DNA of 26,041 nucleotides, from IMG/VR virus record IMGVR_UViG_3300025687_000280, positions 1-26,041 of that record; one strand, given 5' to 3'. Of this stretch, positions 8,001-13,975 are shown one piece after another (positions within the stretch are counted from its first letter, which is position 1; every line of letters begins with the position of its first letter). This stretch comes from a virus. A program made the translations under genes and the position numbers. The notes under the pieces were generated by a model, which saw nothing but the letters and a program-made list of their open reading frames with translations, had not been told where the DNA came from and searched no databases.

Positions 8001-8199
8001 AAGTGTAACCATGACCAGCATAAGCCGACATCGCTTCTTCTGGATTATAGGTCGGTCGCACGCCATACGGCTGGGCATAAGTCGCACCATGATCAAGCTC
8101 GCGCGGTTTGCTCTGCACATCGGCTAGCTGCTTTTGTTCTGGTGCTGAGAACCAATTAACGATTCTGAACCATAATCCGGTCTGTGTTGCTTCTGACAT
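5005..8199 (-). CDS. Portal protein fused to a MuF-type minor head protein
   Basis: This 1064-residue protein is far longer than a normal portal (400-550). Numbering is from an in-frame GTG two codons upstream. Residues 50-400 are an HK97-type portal: AAVSRASQDLAALPLRLLK, then DLILTGNCYILLL, then AVTGVPPSVLG and ANYATSRQQAKNYW. Residues about 485-800 are an extra region with motifs SAEQWAMGRVNGLLYALR, GYRLPIAKMIDG, VFRGVIAAGSALR, WRAGGNIEGN and KREAWSARHF. Residues about 860-1066 are a Mu gpF-like domain: SLMIAQTESTRAANSG, SARDSKVRDSHAGLDG and a terminal INCRCT. The portal forms the packaging vertex; MuF-like domains are head proteins that may be ejected. ATG 8199 is chosen over GTG 8205 because AAAGGGG lies 5 bases before it. 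The RusA stop lies just upstream. Confidence 0.9.
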   Translation of the reverse strand: MSEATQTGLWFRIVNWFSAPEQKQLADVQSKPRELDHGATYAQPYGVRPTYNPEEAMSAYAGHGYTYAAVSRASQDLAALPLRLLKGKDRVLVEDHPVIDLMNQPSSNVDGYLFREQLCTDLILTGNCYILLLGQTDKPTSIVRLHPENVRISTNQTGIQAYLYNSGGQMIAYPPERVVHGRLASWKSGPEELLGTGAIEPLSRELTADINSQNLVSESSAKARPDLLISPKDPADIWGPETRREIAQEYRKLSAGGGAMVLSGLAEVEPLQLSPREMEYVEARRMARESISAVTGVPPSVLGLPAANYATSRQQAKNYWTVQVKRGKRLSILFSAIAQRWEDDLVFEHDYSAVEPLQEPRTEQLNRVSMHILNGVSPRAAYKYEGLEYPEDIDEPIADYNDETAEDARSYLARIYSIETRQDLSTYENRREAFNSLNENTQTVLKKKVEEHLEAVGDDPAKQTDEYILAVSYLRGIGAYESNPSSVRPTVSSAEQWAMGRVNGLLYALRNLKYRRQPYDTDLLPEEHPLSTRGEDEEKRHLLFGYEGLDKAPKDTDWGFTKREADQLLGEDDFDRYSNAFLFVYRGREDDPRGYRLPIAKMIDGRAQIVFRGVIAAGSALRKEAKFGTGYYNLDGISQRDINRLYGVIEKLYLEFGEEAPALEKMRAVGDVDPTNFPADGDDENVNLSNSGYQVFDWEYAEDLKENWPEIWRAGGNIEGNNQYRRLLPIVRRRSKAPTTETEEMAIRKREAWSARHFKDGSQFNSDDPPAPNISSIAGIVAQIKWFTVGALGESRMKEIINEVKAKQTKERARTDLWKMWLRTFHEPAEKDLRLAANAYLKGAAKRYQDRTLEYVKPSMTKGIIDYASLMDTAAEEELVAQIIGSKWRKWYFLSGGDTLKQIMRLAGLPVDDVTISETLANELINTMSRQIVRTQENAVTRIIEDGLMEGLPIAQIGRNIDAATAFGAARSLMIAQTESTRAANSGTQQAYTDATAQGVRLQKQWLSARDSKVRDSHAGLDGQTVGVNENFVSESGAEAPSPASFGEASEDINCRCTMIPIVD

Positions 8200-8225
8200 A
8201 TTCACCCCTTTAAAGGGTATATATC
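8197..8225 (-). promoter_or_regulatory. Shared late leader in front of portal
   Basis: On the minus strand: an extended -10-like TGATATATA, then ACCCTTTAAAGGGG, then TGAATATG with the portal start. The central CCCTTTAAAGGG is a perfect 12-bp palindrome that contains the ribosome site. It matches the protease leader except for one inserted base and two substitutions. A promoter that starts transcription just before the portal gene, uncoupled from resolvase and methyltransferase, is a reasonable inference. Confidence 0.45.
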
Positions 8226-8642
8226 AATTTTAATGTAATTTCGTTCAGATTTTTTATTTTCGCGGATCTTGCCATACCATTTCGTTGCGATGAGACCGAC
8301 AACCTGAGCATCATCTTTTAAAACCTTCGCATCTTGCAAGGCATCGAGAACGGATTTCGTGATGTTATCCAGATCTGGCTTCGTGCCTTTAAAGATTCGA
8401 TCGGTCGGGTCTGATTTGCGCATCAAGCTTTGAGGTCGCTGATAAATAAAGGTGATGTCAACAAATACGACATCTTCAATGTTTAAAGCTGCGATTTGAT
8501 TTCGGATCTGGGTCACCGCTCCGCTTTTCCACTGAACATAATTCATCGGCATATAAGCTCGGCCGCCAGCAACGCGCGGTCGTGGGCATGACATCGGTTT
8601 TGTTTCAATATTAAGTGTTATCCGTTCGCCTGTTAAATTCAT
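8202..8642 (-). CDS. rusA: RusA-like Holliday junction resolvase
   Basis: This 146-residue endonuclease resolves four-way DNA junctions from replication and recombination before packaging. The diagnostic segment is KPDLDNITKSVLDALQ followed by LKDDAQV. D90, D92 and D111 reproduce the spacing of the three catalytic aspartates of E. coli RusA (70, 72, 91). A basic SCPRPRV stretch near residue 18 and a C-terminal KKSERNYIKIDI strand complete the fold. The length fits the family (about 120-150). The ATG overlaps the methyltransferase stop as ATGA, with AGGTGA upstream, so the two DNA-processing genes are translationally coupled. Confidence 0.9.
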   Translation of the reverse strand: MNLTGERITLNIETKPMSCPRPRVAGGRAYMPMNYVQWKSGAVTQIRNQIAALNIEDVVFVDITFIYQRPQSLMRKSDPTDRIFKGTKPDLDNITKSVLDALQDAKVLKDDAQVVGLIATKWYGKIRENKKSERNYIKIDIYPLKG

Positions 8643-9856
8643 GCTTCACCTAGCCAGTCAAAAAAAGATAATTGTGCGTTCTCTCGTTTATATTCTTCGA
8701 TGGCCCAAGAACAACGACCTTCGATAATTGGGATATAATCTTCGGTAAGCTCGCAGCCGATCGAATCAAATCCTTCGAGAACAGCTGCTGCTAATGTCGT
8801 TCCAGATCCGGCAAAGGGGTCGAGAACAGTTCCACCTTTCGGCGTGACAAGACGACATAACCATCTCATGAGTTTAAGCGGCTTGACAGTCGGATGAAAG
8901 TTTTTTACTTCTGGCGTTTTATTTCCATCCAAGCGTTCGCCAGTTCCATTGTGTGAATTCATGTTACTTCTCTTTATCTTGTCAGCTAGATGTTCAAGAC
9001 CGGCGTCACGCTCGGCTCGGCTTGGCTTGGCGCATTGATAGATATTTGCTGGCCATCTTCCAAGATGATGTGCAAAAGAATTACAATAGGTCATTTCAGG
9101 TAATTGAACACTAATCCCAGTACCTGTTGACAGAGAACCATCTTTTCTTCTTGGATCTCTGATTTTTTCATCAGGCCCTACCCAACATTCATCACCATAT
9201 CCAAATCGACACGCATCTATATTCAAACCGCCCGTTTTCGTCTTCAAAACCTGTCGGGCTATACTCGATTCGGCTAAAGGCTTTCGTGCTAAAATTGCGG
9301 GTTCTTGTGCTGGTTTTAAAGCGGTTCCCCAGCCCTCGAATTCTTTGGCTTCTTCAGTTTGTGTTTCAATCTCTTTGCGTTCATATTCAACGACATCGCC
9401 AAGAATTCCGTTATTTCTTCCCTTGTGCTGATAAGAATTTGTGCCATATTCAAGCTCGGTCTTTCGCAGCTTTGTGCTATGAGAACCACCGTTTAACAGT
9501 GTTGAATCGATGGCTTTAGCTATGTTTAAAGATTTTGGAAAGCCAGAGAAATAAAGCCAGCTGATCATGTCTCTAATTTCAAATCCGGCATCTTCAATTG
9601 CGCATGTCGTTCGGTGGATTGTTCTGGTCGCTCCGAATGCTATCAAGTGACCTCCAGCCTTTAAAACACGAAGACATTCAGCCCAAAGCTCTTGGTTATA
9701 AGCTGCGCCGGTATTATCCCAGCCCTTACCCATAAAAGCGATTTCATAAGGTGGATCTGTCACTATCGAATCAATAGATTCATCAGGAATCGATTTCAAT
9801 ATATCGAGATTATTTCCAAGATGAATTTGATAGCTCGGTATTCTTAATTCATGCAT
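8639..9856 (-). CDS. Beta-class DNA methyltransferase (N6-adenine or N4-cytosine)
   Basis: This 405-residue protein transfers a methyl group from S-adenosylmethionine to an amino group of DNA. The catalytic motif IV, SIVTDPPYEIAFMGKGWD, is at residues 30-47, and the SAM-binding motif I, VLDPFAGSGTT, is near the C terminus. This motif IV-then-I order defines the beta class. Between them, HPTVKPLKLMRWL matches motif X, and the middle (about 110-290) is the variable target-recognition region. Recognition sequence and target base cannot be read from the sequence. No restriction endonuclease is adjacent, so it is probably an orphan that protects phage DNA. The start is supported by AACAAGGAAAA. 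A strong terminator ends only about 15 bases before the ATG. Confidence 0.9.
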   Translation of the reverse strand: MHELRIPSYQIHLGNNLDILKSIPDESIDSIVTDPPYEIAFMGKGWDNTGAAYNQELWAECLRVLKAGGHLIAFGATRTIHRTTCAIEDAGFEIRDMISWLYFSGFPKSLNIAKAIDSTLLNGGSHSTKLRKTELEYGTNSYQHKGRNNGILGDVVEYERKEIETQTEEAKEFEGWGTALKPAQEPAILARKPLAESSIARQVLKTKTGGLNIDACRFGYGDECWVGPDEKIRDPRRKDGSLSTGTGISVQLPEMTYCNSFAHHLGRWPANIYQCAKPSRAERDAGLEHLADKIKRSNMNSHNGTGERLDGNKTPEVKNFHPTVKPLKLMRWLCRLVTPKGGTVLDPFAGSGTTLAAAVLEGFDSIGCELTEDYIPIIEGRCSWAIEEYKRENAQLSFFDWLGEA

Positions 9857-9871
9857 TTGATTTTCCTTGTT

Positions 9872-9903
9872 AAAAAAGAATAGCCCACCGAAGCGGGCTA
9901 TTC
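9872..9903 (-). terminator. Rho-independent terminator after the small early gene
   Basis: On the minus strand: 11-bp stem GAATAGCCCGC/GTGGGCTATTC with one G-T pair, a TTCG tetraloop, then TTTTTT. It ends the monocistronic transcript from promoter P2. Because the next gene starts right behind it, methyltransferase expression needs readthrough or another upstream signal. Confidence 0.85.
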
Positions 9904-9920
9904 AAAGATTATTTTGTTCT

Positions 9921-10187
9921 TTATTGCCAAAGTGGTTGTTCTTCTTCTTTCTTCGATAGGCAGATTGTTATATCAGTATAAGCTGGATAGTAAGGGTTCC
10001 ACTTGTATGTACATTCAAAGTTCCACATTTCGATAAGTTCGAGAGCTTCTTCTAAATCTTTGGTTAGAACTCGCATACCATTGCGATTTACCCCTCCATG
10101 ACCTAGTGAGTAATGGCTTGGATAAATGTCATTGTAAATGATTAGAAGGCATTCTTGGATGAACTGGATTTTTTCTTGCTTTGTCAT
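9921..10187 (-). CDS. Small hypothetical early protein
   Basis: This 88-residue protein of unknown function starts MTKQEKIQFIQECLLIIYND. The open frame extends 45 codons further upstream, but promoter P2 and its leader lie inside that extension. The ATG at 10187, preceded by AACAAGAGAGAACAAA, is therefore the credible start. Features are an N-terminal amphipathic helix, a central HYSLGHGGVNRNGMRVLTKD segment with a helix EEALELIEMW, and aromatic motifs (YKWNPYYPAYTD). The C terminus is acidic (KKEEEQPLW). It forms a one-gene unit between large terminase and methyltransferase, with its own promoter and terminator, in the style of an accessory gene. Confidence 0.7.
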   Translation of the reverse strand: MTKQEKIQFIQECLLIIYNDIYPSHYSLGHGGVNRNGMRVLTKDLEEALELIEMWNFECTYKWNPYYPAYTDITICLSKKEEEQPLWQ

Positions 10188-10208
10188 TTTGTTCTCTCTT
10201 GTTTGTTT

Positions 10209-10258
10209 ATAGCGACTTGCTATGTATACATTATAATGTATTACATTTAAAAAGCAAA
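10209..10258 (-). promoter_or_regulatory. Early promoter P2 with palindromic operator and 5' hairpin
   Basis: On the minus strand: -35 TTTGCT (10258-10253), 17-base spacer, -10 TATAAT (10235-10230). The operator ATGTATTACAT (10236-10246) abuts the -10. Six bases beyond the -10 starts the hairpin ATAGCAAGTCGCTAT (10223-10209), identical to the one at P1. It drives the 88-residue gene ending at 9921. Confidence 0.75.
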
Positions 10259-10288
10259 TAAAAAGAATAAAAAAAGTAATCTTTTTAA

Positions 10289-11758
10289 TTATCTTCCTTG
10301 TATCCGGCTTAAAGTCATACAAATATATCTCAGTGCATCAAGCCCGTGATCGTTCTGTTTGACTGGTTGATCTTGTTTTTGATCTGCTTTCCAGCGATAA
10401 GCTCGCATTTCTTTGATCAGCTGGCGACAGCAGCTATGGATATACATCGCCGGATAACCTTCGACATCGATGGTTAGATATTTCTTGACATGCTGAATTC
10501 CTTCAATGACGCCGAGGTGTTTAGGCGCAGGCTTGGTTGGAATGTCGCAATATCTCGCCAGCGTCAAGCGGCCGTCTTTGCTTTCGGGGTCGGCACTTGT
10601 CCACGCCACGCGCGGATCTTTCTTTGAGAGTGCATAGACCATGTTTCCGTTCTCTTGCGTGGTGACTTCGGTCTTGTAATACTCACGATAGACATGAAGA
10701 ACATCATTCTTCAAGTCGTGAGCCACCCAAATACACGCAAATGGATTTCGTGTTCCGAAGTCGATTCCACGATAACGCGGCCAATCTTCTGGAAGCTCGC
10801 GCGGTTCGATGACATGCACATCACGCCTGAACTCGGAATAAACAAGACCGGTCTGAAGGGTGAACGCACCGAATAAGCGGCTTTGCTGGCTGGCTTCTGA
10901 TAGGTGTTTCGTAGCTTGGCGCAGCTTGACCGATGAAACGAACGGATTATCAAGCCCGCTGATCTGAACATAATCAAAGCCATCGATCTGATTTTCGATG
11001 AAGGTATCATGAACCCATGTCATTCCCTTCAAAGGCGTCATCGTCAACAGAAGCCGCCCACCATAAGGCGTATCGGCACAGCGCAACATAAGCTCCTCAA
11101 ATATGTCTTTTGGGTGTTCTTCGTCAAGCCAAGCCAGCGAAATCGCACGAAGACCACGACCTCCCATTCCTTGATATTTCTCTCGCCCGCTGTCAGCCGA
11201 CATCGCAATGATCCGACCGCCGTTCGGCAAAGTCGCGACCGCTCGGCCAGCGCCTTTCCAGTTTCGAAAGCTCGTGCCGACAGGCAAGTATTTGACGATC
11301 TTTGGCCGGATATATTCAGCGCTGTCGGCGTAGCTAAGACCCGATGAAATTACCGTTGAAGGCTGCGGTGGTAGCAAGTCCAGCGGAATCCCGTTCAGCT
11401 TGGCCCACTGTTCGACCCACCACTCAGATCGCCCAGCTGCAAATGCGACAGCTAGCTGCGCTCCGATTTCCGTTTTGCCCGCCCGATTTCCACCGGCGAC
11501 CAGATAAGCGAGCTTCGGAAAAGACAGCGGAATCTCGATCTGTGAAGACCGGCTTTCGGTGATGTTGCACGCCTCACAGCGCCAGATTCCAGCGTTAAGG
11601 CGCTTCATCGGTTGACCGCAGCCGCGCGGGCGCTCTGATTGCGATCCTTTGCCGTCGAATCGATGGCAATAAGGCCGCCATAACCGAGACAGCGCAAGCG
11701 GAAATTGCTTCTGAATCCGGCCTAGCGTATTGACAGCGGCGACCAGATCATTCTTCAT
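10289..11758 (-). CDS. terL: Terminase large subunit
   Basis: This 489-residue packaging motor and nuclease starts with an N-terminal zinc-ribbon-like set (C31, C47, C61, C64). The ATPase domain has Walker A GGNRAGKT (89-96) and Walker B ISLAWLDEE (206-214), then a coupling motif LLLTMTP (237-243). The nuclease domain has acidic residues D333 in RGIDFGTRNPF, D390 in TSADPES, and D470/D474 in NDHGLDALRY. All key residues are present and the length is typical. It acts with the small terminase at the portal vertex to pump and cut DNA. The start overlaps the stop of the HTH gene by 11 bases. No strong ribosome site is visible, so coupling to that gene is likely. Confidence 0.95.
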   Translation of the reverse strand: MKNDLVAAVNTLGRIQKQFPLALSRLWRPYCHRFDGKGSQSERPRGCGQPMKRLNAGIWRCEACNITESRSSQIEIPLSFPKLAYLVAGGNRAGKTEIGAQLAVAFAAGRSEWWVEQWAKLNGIPLDLLPPQPSTVISSGLSYADSAEYIRPKIVKYLPVGTSFRNWKGAGRAVATLPNGGRIIAMSADSGREKYQGMGGRGLRAISLAWLDEEHPKDIFEELMLRCADTPYGGRLLLTMTPLKGMTWVHDTFIENQIDGFDYVQISGLDNPFVSSVKLRQATKHLSEASQQSRLFGAFTLQTGLVYSEFRRDVHVIEPRELPEDWPRYRGIDFGTRNPFACIWVAHDLKNDVLHVYREYYKTEVTTQENGNMVYALSKKDPRVAWTSADPESKDGRLTLARYCDIPTKPAPKHLGVIEGIQHVKKYLTIDVEGYPAMYIHSCCRQLIKEMRAYRWKADQKQDQPVKQNDHGLDALRYICMTLSRIQGR

Positions 11759-12080
11759 CTTTTTGCGCTTCGATGACTCGGCGTTCGTAATTTGCGATAG
11801 CTTGAAGCTCGAAATAGATTCGATCGCGCTGGGTGCAATGAACCCGACTGAAACGATTCAAACAAAACGCACCAGCGACCGCGAAAAGCTCCGCGTCACT
11901 TGGAATAGACCGACCATCAAGCCATTCAGCCACCGAAGCGCGTGAAACACCGGCGGCGATTGCCAGCGCTCGTTCTGTGAGCGTGAATCCTGATTTCAGC
12001 ATCAACCGTTCCAGAGCGACATTGAAAGTTTTCGGCCGGCTGCGCTCGTGCCAACTCCACAGCTTTTCTTCTCGTTTCAT
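11748..12080 (-). CDS. XRE-like helix-turn-helix protein between the terminase genes
   Basis: This 110-residue DNA-binding protein has a helix-turn-helix at about residues 33-60: LTERALAIAAGVSRASVAEW followed by LDGRSIPSDAELFAVAGAF. This is the layout of Cro/C1-type domains. The C-terminal helix (RIYFELQAIANYERRVIEAQ) could dimerise. The ATG overlaps the small terminase stop as ATGA, and the stop lies inside the large terminase gene. It may be a regulator, or an accessory factor or second subunit for recognising packaging sites; its place inside the packaging operon favours the latter slightly. No effector domain is visible. Confidence 0.65.
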   Translation of the reverse strand: MKREEKLWSWHERSRPKTFNVALERLMLKSGFTLTERALAIAAGVSRASVAEWLDGRSIPSDAELFAVAGAFCLNRFSRVHCTQRDRIYFELQAIANYERRVIEAQKDEE

Positions 12081-12532
12081 TCTTCATCCAGATCGATAAC
12101 TGGGCCGGTGATGACCTCTTGCAATGCGTGTTCTCTGACCTGTTCGATCAGCGTGGTGACCTCTGCGTTCTGGATGTCGACGGTTAATTCGATTGTCGGC
12201 CGATCGCCTTCTTTGATGTATCCATGACGCCGTTCAAGCATCCAAGCTGCAGCTGTCCAATTTCCATCTTTGGCCGACTGTGCGATGCTTGCAAGATTCC
12301 GAACTGCATTCATCGCTTCGGCGTGTTTCACCTCTGAATAAAAGGCTTCGTATAGCTCGCCTTGACCATCACGCCCACGAGCAAGCCACTGAAAAAGGCT
12401 TCGCTGCGAAATACCGGCATAACTGGCGGCAATGTCATAAGTGCAACCTAATAGAACAGCCTCGCAAACTTTACGCTGCACTTCTTCGGTCAGCGCTGTC
12501 GGTCTTCCTTGTTTTCGTTTGATCTTTGGCAT
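12077..12532 (-). CDS. terS: Terminase small subunit
   Basis: This 151-residue protein recognises phage DNA and delivers it to the large terminase. A basic N terminus (PKIKRKQGRP) precedes a helix-turn-helix (about residues 23-47: GCTYDIAASYAGISQRSLFQ). Next come KHAEAMNAVRNLASIAQ and the motif NWTAAAWMLERRHGY, which is characteristic of one small-terminase family. The acidic C terminus probably contacts the large subunit. ATG 12532 is chosen over an in-frame TTG at 12544 because it avoids overlap with the methyltransferase stop; neither has a good ribosome site. The neighbours, methyltransferase upstream and terminase downstream, support the assignment. Confidence 0.8.
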   Translation of the reverse strand: MPKIKRKQGRPTALTEEVQRKVCEAVLLGCTYDIAASYAGISQRSLFQWLARGRDGQGELYEAFYSEVKHAEAMNAVRNLASIAQSAKDGNWTAAAWMLERRHGYIKEGDRPTIELTVDIQNAEVTTLIEQVREHALQEVITGPVIDLDEE

Positions 12533-12537
12533 ATCGA

Positions 12538-13758
12538 CTACCAAGGAATATCAGCGATTTCGTTGAACTTGATACCGTCTTCTTTGATGGCTTCTTTTCC
12601 GGTCAGCTGCTGCCAGCGCCTAATGATGACATCGCAATATTTCGGATCGAGTTCCATCATAAAGCATTTTCGGTTTGTCTGTTCGCAAGCTATGAGAGTA
12701 GATCCAGAGCCACCAAAGGAATCAAGAATATTCTGATCTTTTTTTGTGCTGTTCTGTATTTGATAAGAAATAAGCTGCACCGGCTTCATTGTCGGATGTT
12801 GTCCATTTCTATTTGGTTTATCATACTCTAATATTGTTGTTTGCTTTCGATCAGAGTTCCATAAATGAGCTGCTCCAGCTTTCCAGCCGTACAAACATGA
12901 TTCATGTTGCCAATGGTAATCTTGACGACCAATCACCATTGTTTGCTTTTTCCAGATTAAACACTGCTTTAAAAGCCAGCCAACATTTAAACAGCTTTGA
13001 CGAAAATGGATATTAGTATCCTCATGCCAAATATAAAAAACAGCGCCTTCTTTCATATTTTGATCAGCTTGCTCATAAGCAGAATCTAAAAATAAAGAAA
13101 ATTCTGTATCCGTTATTGAGTCATTTTTGATTTTTAATTTGTCTTTTGTTTTTCCTTCATAAGCTACATTATAAGGCGGATCAGTGATCCATAAATCTGC
13201 TTTTTCACCGGCCATCAGCCGCCCGATATCCTCTTCTTTCGTGCTGTCACCACATAGCAATCGATGATCACCAAGAATCCACAGATCGCCCGCTGAGGTA
13301 ATCGCTTGTTCTTCGACCTCTGGCACATCATCCGGATCGCCATTCAGTTCCACCGGATCGTCTTGGTCAATTAGCGCGTCAAGTTCTTCGTCAGACCAGC
13401 CAAGACCCGACAGATCTTGATCTTCAAGTGACGACAGAACCTCTTTCAGCTTGTCTTGATCCCAGTCAGCGATCTCGCCGATCTTGTTATCTGCGAGCGC
13501 AAGCAGCTGGGCGTCATTCAAATCGAGATCCATGAAGCGAACCGGAACAGATTTCAAGCCGATCTTCTTGGCAGCTTCGAATCGTGTATGACCGGCGATG
13601 ATCATATTATCAGCTGCTCTGGCGATGATTGGCGAGGCGAATCCGAAGCGCTTGATGGATTTCGCGACTTCATCGATCGCGCTCTTGTTCTGTCTGGGGT
13701 TATCTTTCCATGCGTTAAGGGTTGATATATCAACCCATTCGCCGATTGATTCTGTCAT
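12538..13758 (-). CDS. ParB-like domain fused to a beta-class DNA methyltransferase
   Basis: This 406-residue two-domain protein has a ParB/sulfiredoxin-like fold at residues 8-115, with NPRQN (20-24), the conserved IIAGHTRFEAAKKIG (53-67) and ALADNKIGE. An acidic linker (117-150) leads to the methyltransferase. This has motif IV LWITDPPYNVAYEG (189-202), motif X HPTMKPVQL (321-329) and motif I ILDSFGGSGST (344-354), in the beta-class order. The architecture is common in phages and prophages. The ParB-like part probably binds DNA or nucleotide and may guide methylation; target sequence and base are unknown. Its ATG follows the ribbon-helix-helix gene's stop, and TAGGAAAA serves as both stop and ribosome site. 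Confidence 0.9.
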   Translation of the reverse strand: MTESIGEWVDISTLNAWKDNPRQNKSAIDEVAKSIKRFGFASPIIARAADNMIIAGHTRFEAAKKIGLKSVPVRFMDLDLNDAQLLALADNKIGEIADWDQDKLKEVLSSLEDQDLSGLGWSDEELDALIDQDDPVELNGDPDDVPEVEEQAITSAGDLWILGDHRLLCGDSTKEEDIGRLMAGEKADLWITDPPYNVAYEGKTKDKLKIKNDSITDTEFSLFLDSAYEQADQNMKEGAVFYIWHEDTNIHFRQSCLNVGWLLKQCLIWKKQTMVIGRQDYHWQHESCLYGWKAGAAHLWNSDRKQTTILEYDKPNRNGQHPTMKPVQLISYQIQNSTKKDQNILDSFGGSGSTLIACEQTNRKCFMMELDPKYCDVIIRRWQQLTGKEAIKEDGIKFNEIADIPW

Positions 13759-13766
13759 AGCTTTTC

Positions 13767-13946
13767 CTATTCGGTGATCGTTCTGAGAGCGTGAATAATC
13801 ACCGAAGAACGCGTGACGCTATTTTGATCGGCTAGGCGTTCGACTTTATCCAGCAAGCCGCTCGGAATGCGCACGCAGATAACCTGAGAATTGCCGCGAT
13901 CTTCTTGGCCGCGACCTTGTTTGACTGGTTCGATGTTACTAGGCAT
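13767..13946 (-). CDS. Ribbon-helix-helix DNA-binding protein
   Basis: This is a short gene of 59 codons. The protein starts MPSNIEPVKQGRGQEDRGNS, and the ribbon is QVICVRIP, followed by helices SGLLDKVERLADQN and VTRSSVIIHALRTI. That is the ribbon-helix-helix pattern of CopG/Arc-like repressors: the strand inserts in the major groove, and the SVTRSSVI turn starts helix B. The N terminus is a flexible charged tail. The ribosome site is GAGGAAATAATC before ATG. It sits between the candidate helicase loader and the ParB-methyltransferase. RHH dimers bind short palindromes, so it is one candidate for the factor that reads the ATGTAWTACAT operators; this is inference. Confidence 0.85.
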   Translation of the reverse strand: MPSNIEPVKQGRGQEDRGNSQVICVRIPSGLLDKVERLADQNSVTRSSVIIHALRTITE

Positions 13947-13975
13947 GATTATTTCCTCGAATAGTGTATAACATT

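Noticed and set aside
10188-10322. 45-codon N-terminal extension of the small early gene
   Set aside because: It covers promoter P2, its operator and the 5' hairpin, and overlaps the large terminase end; ATG 10187 has the leader.
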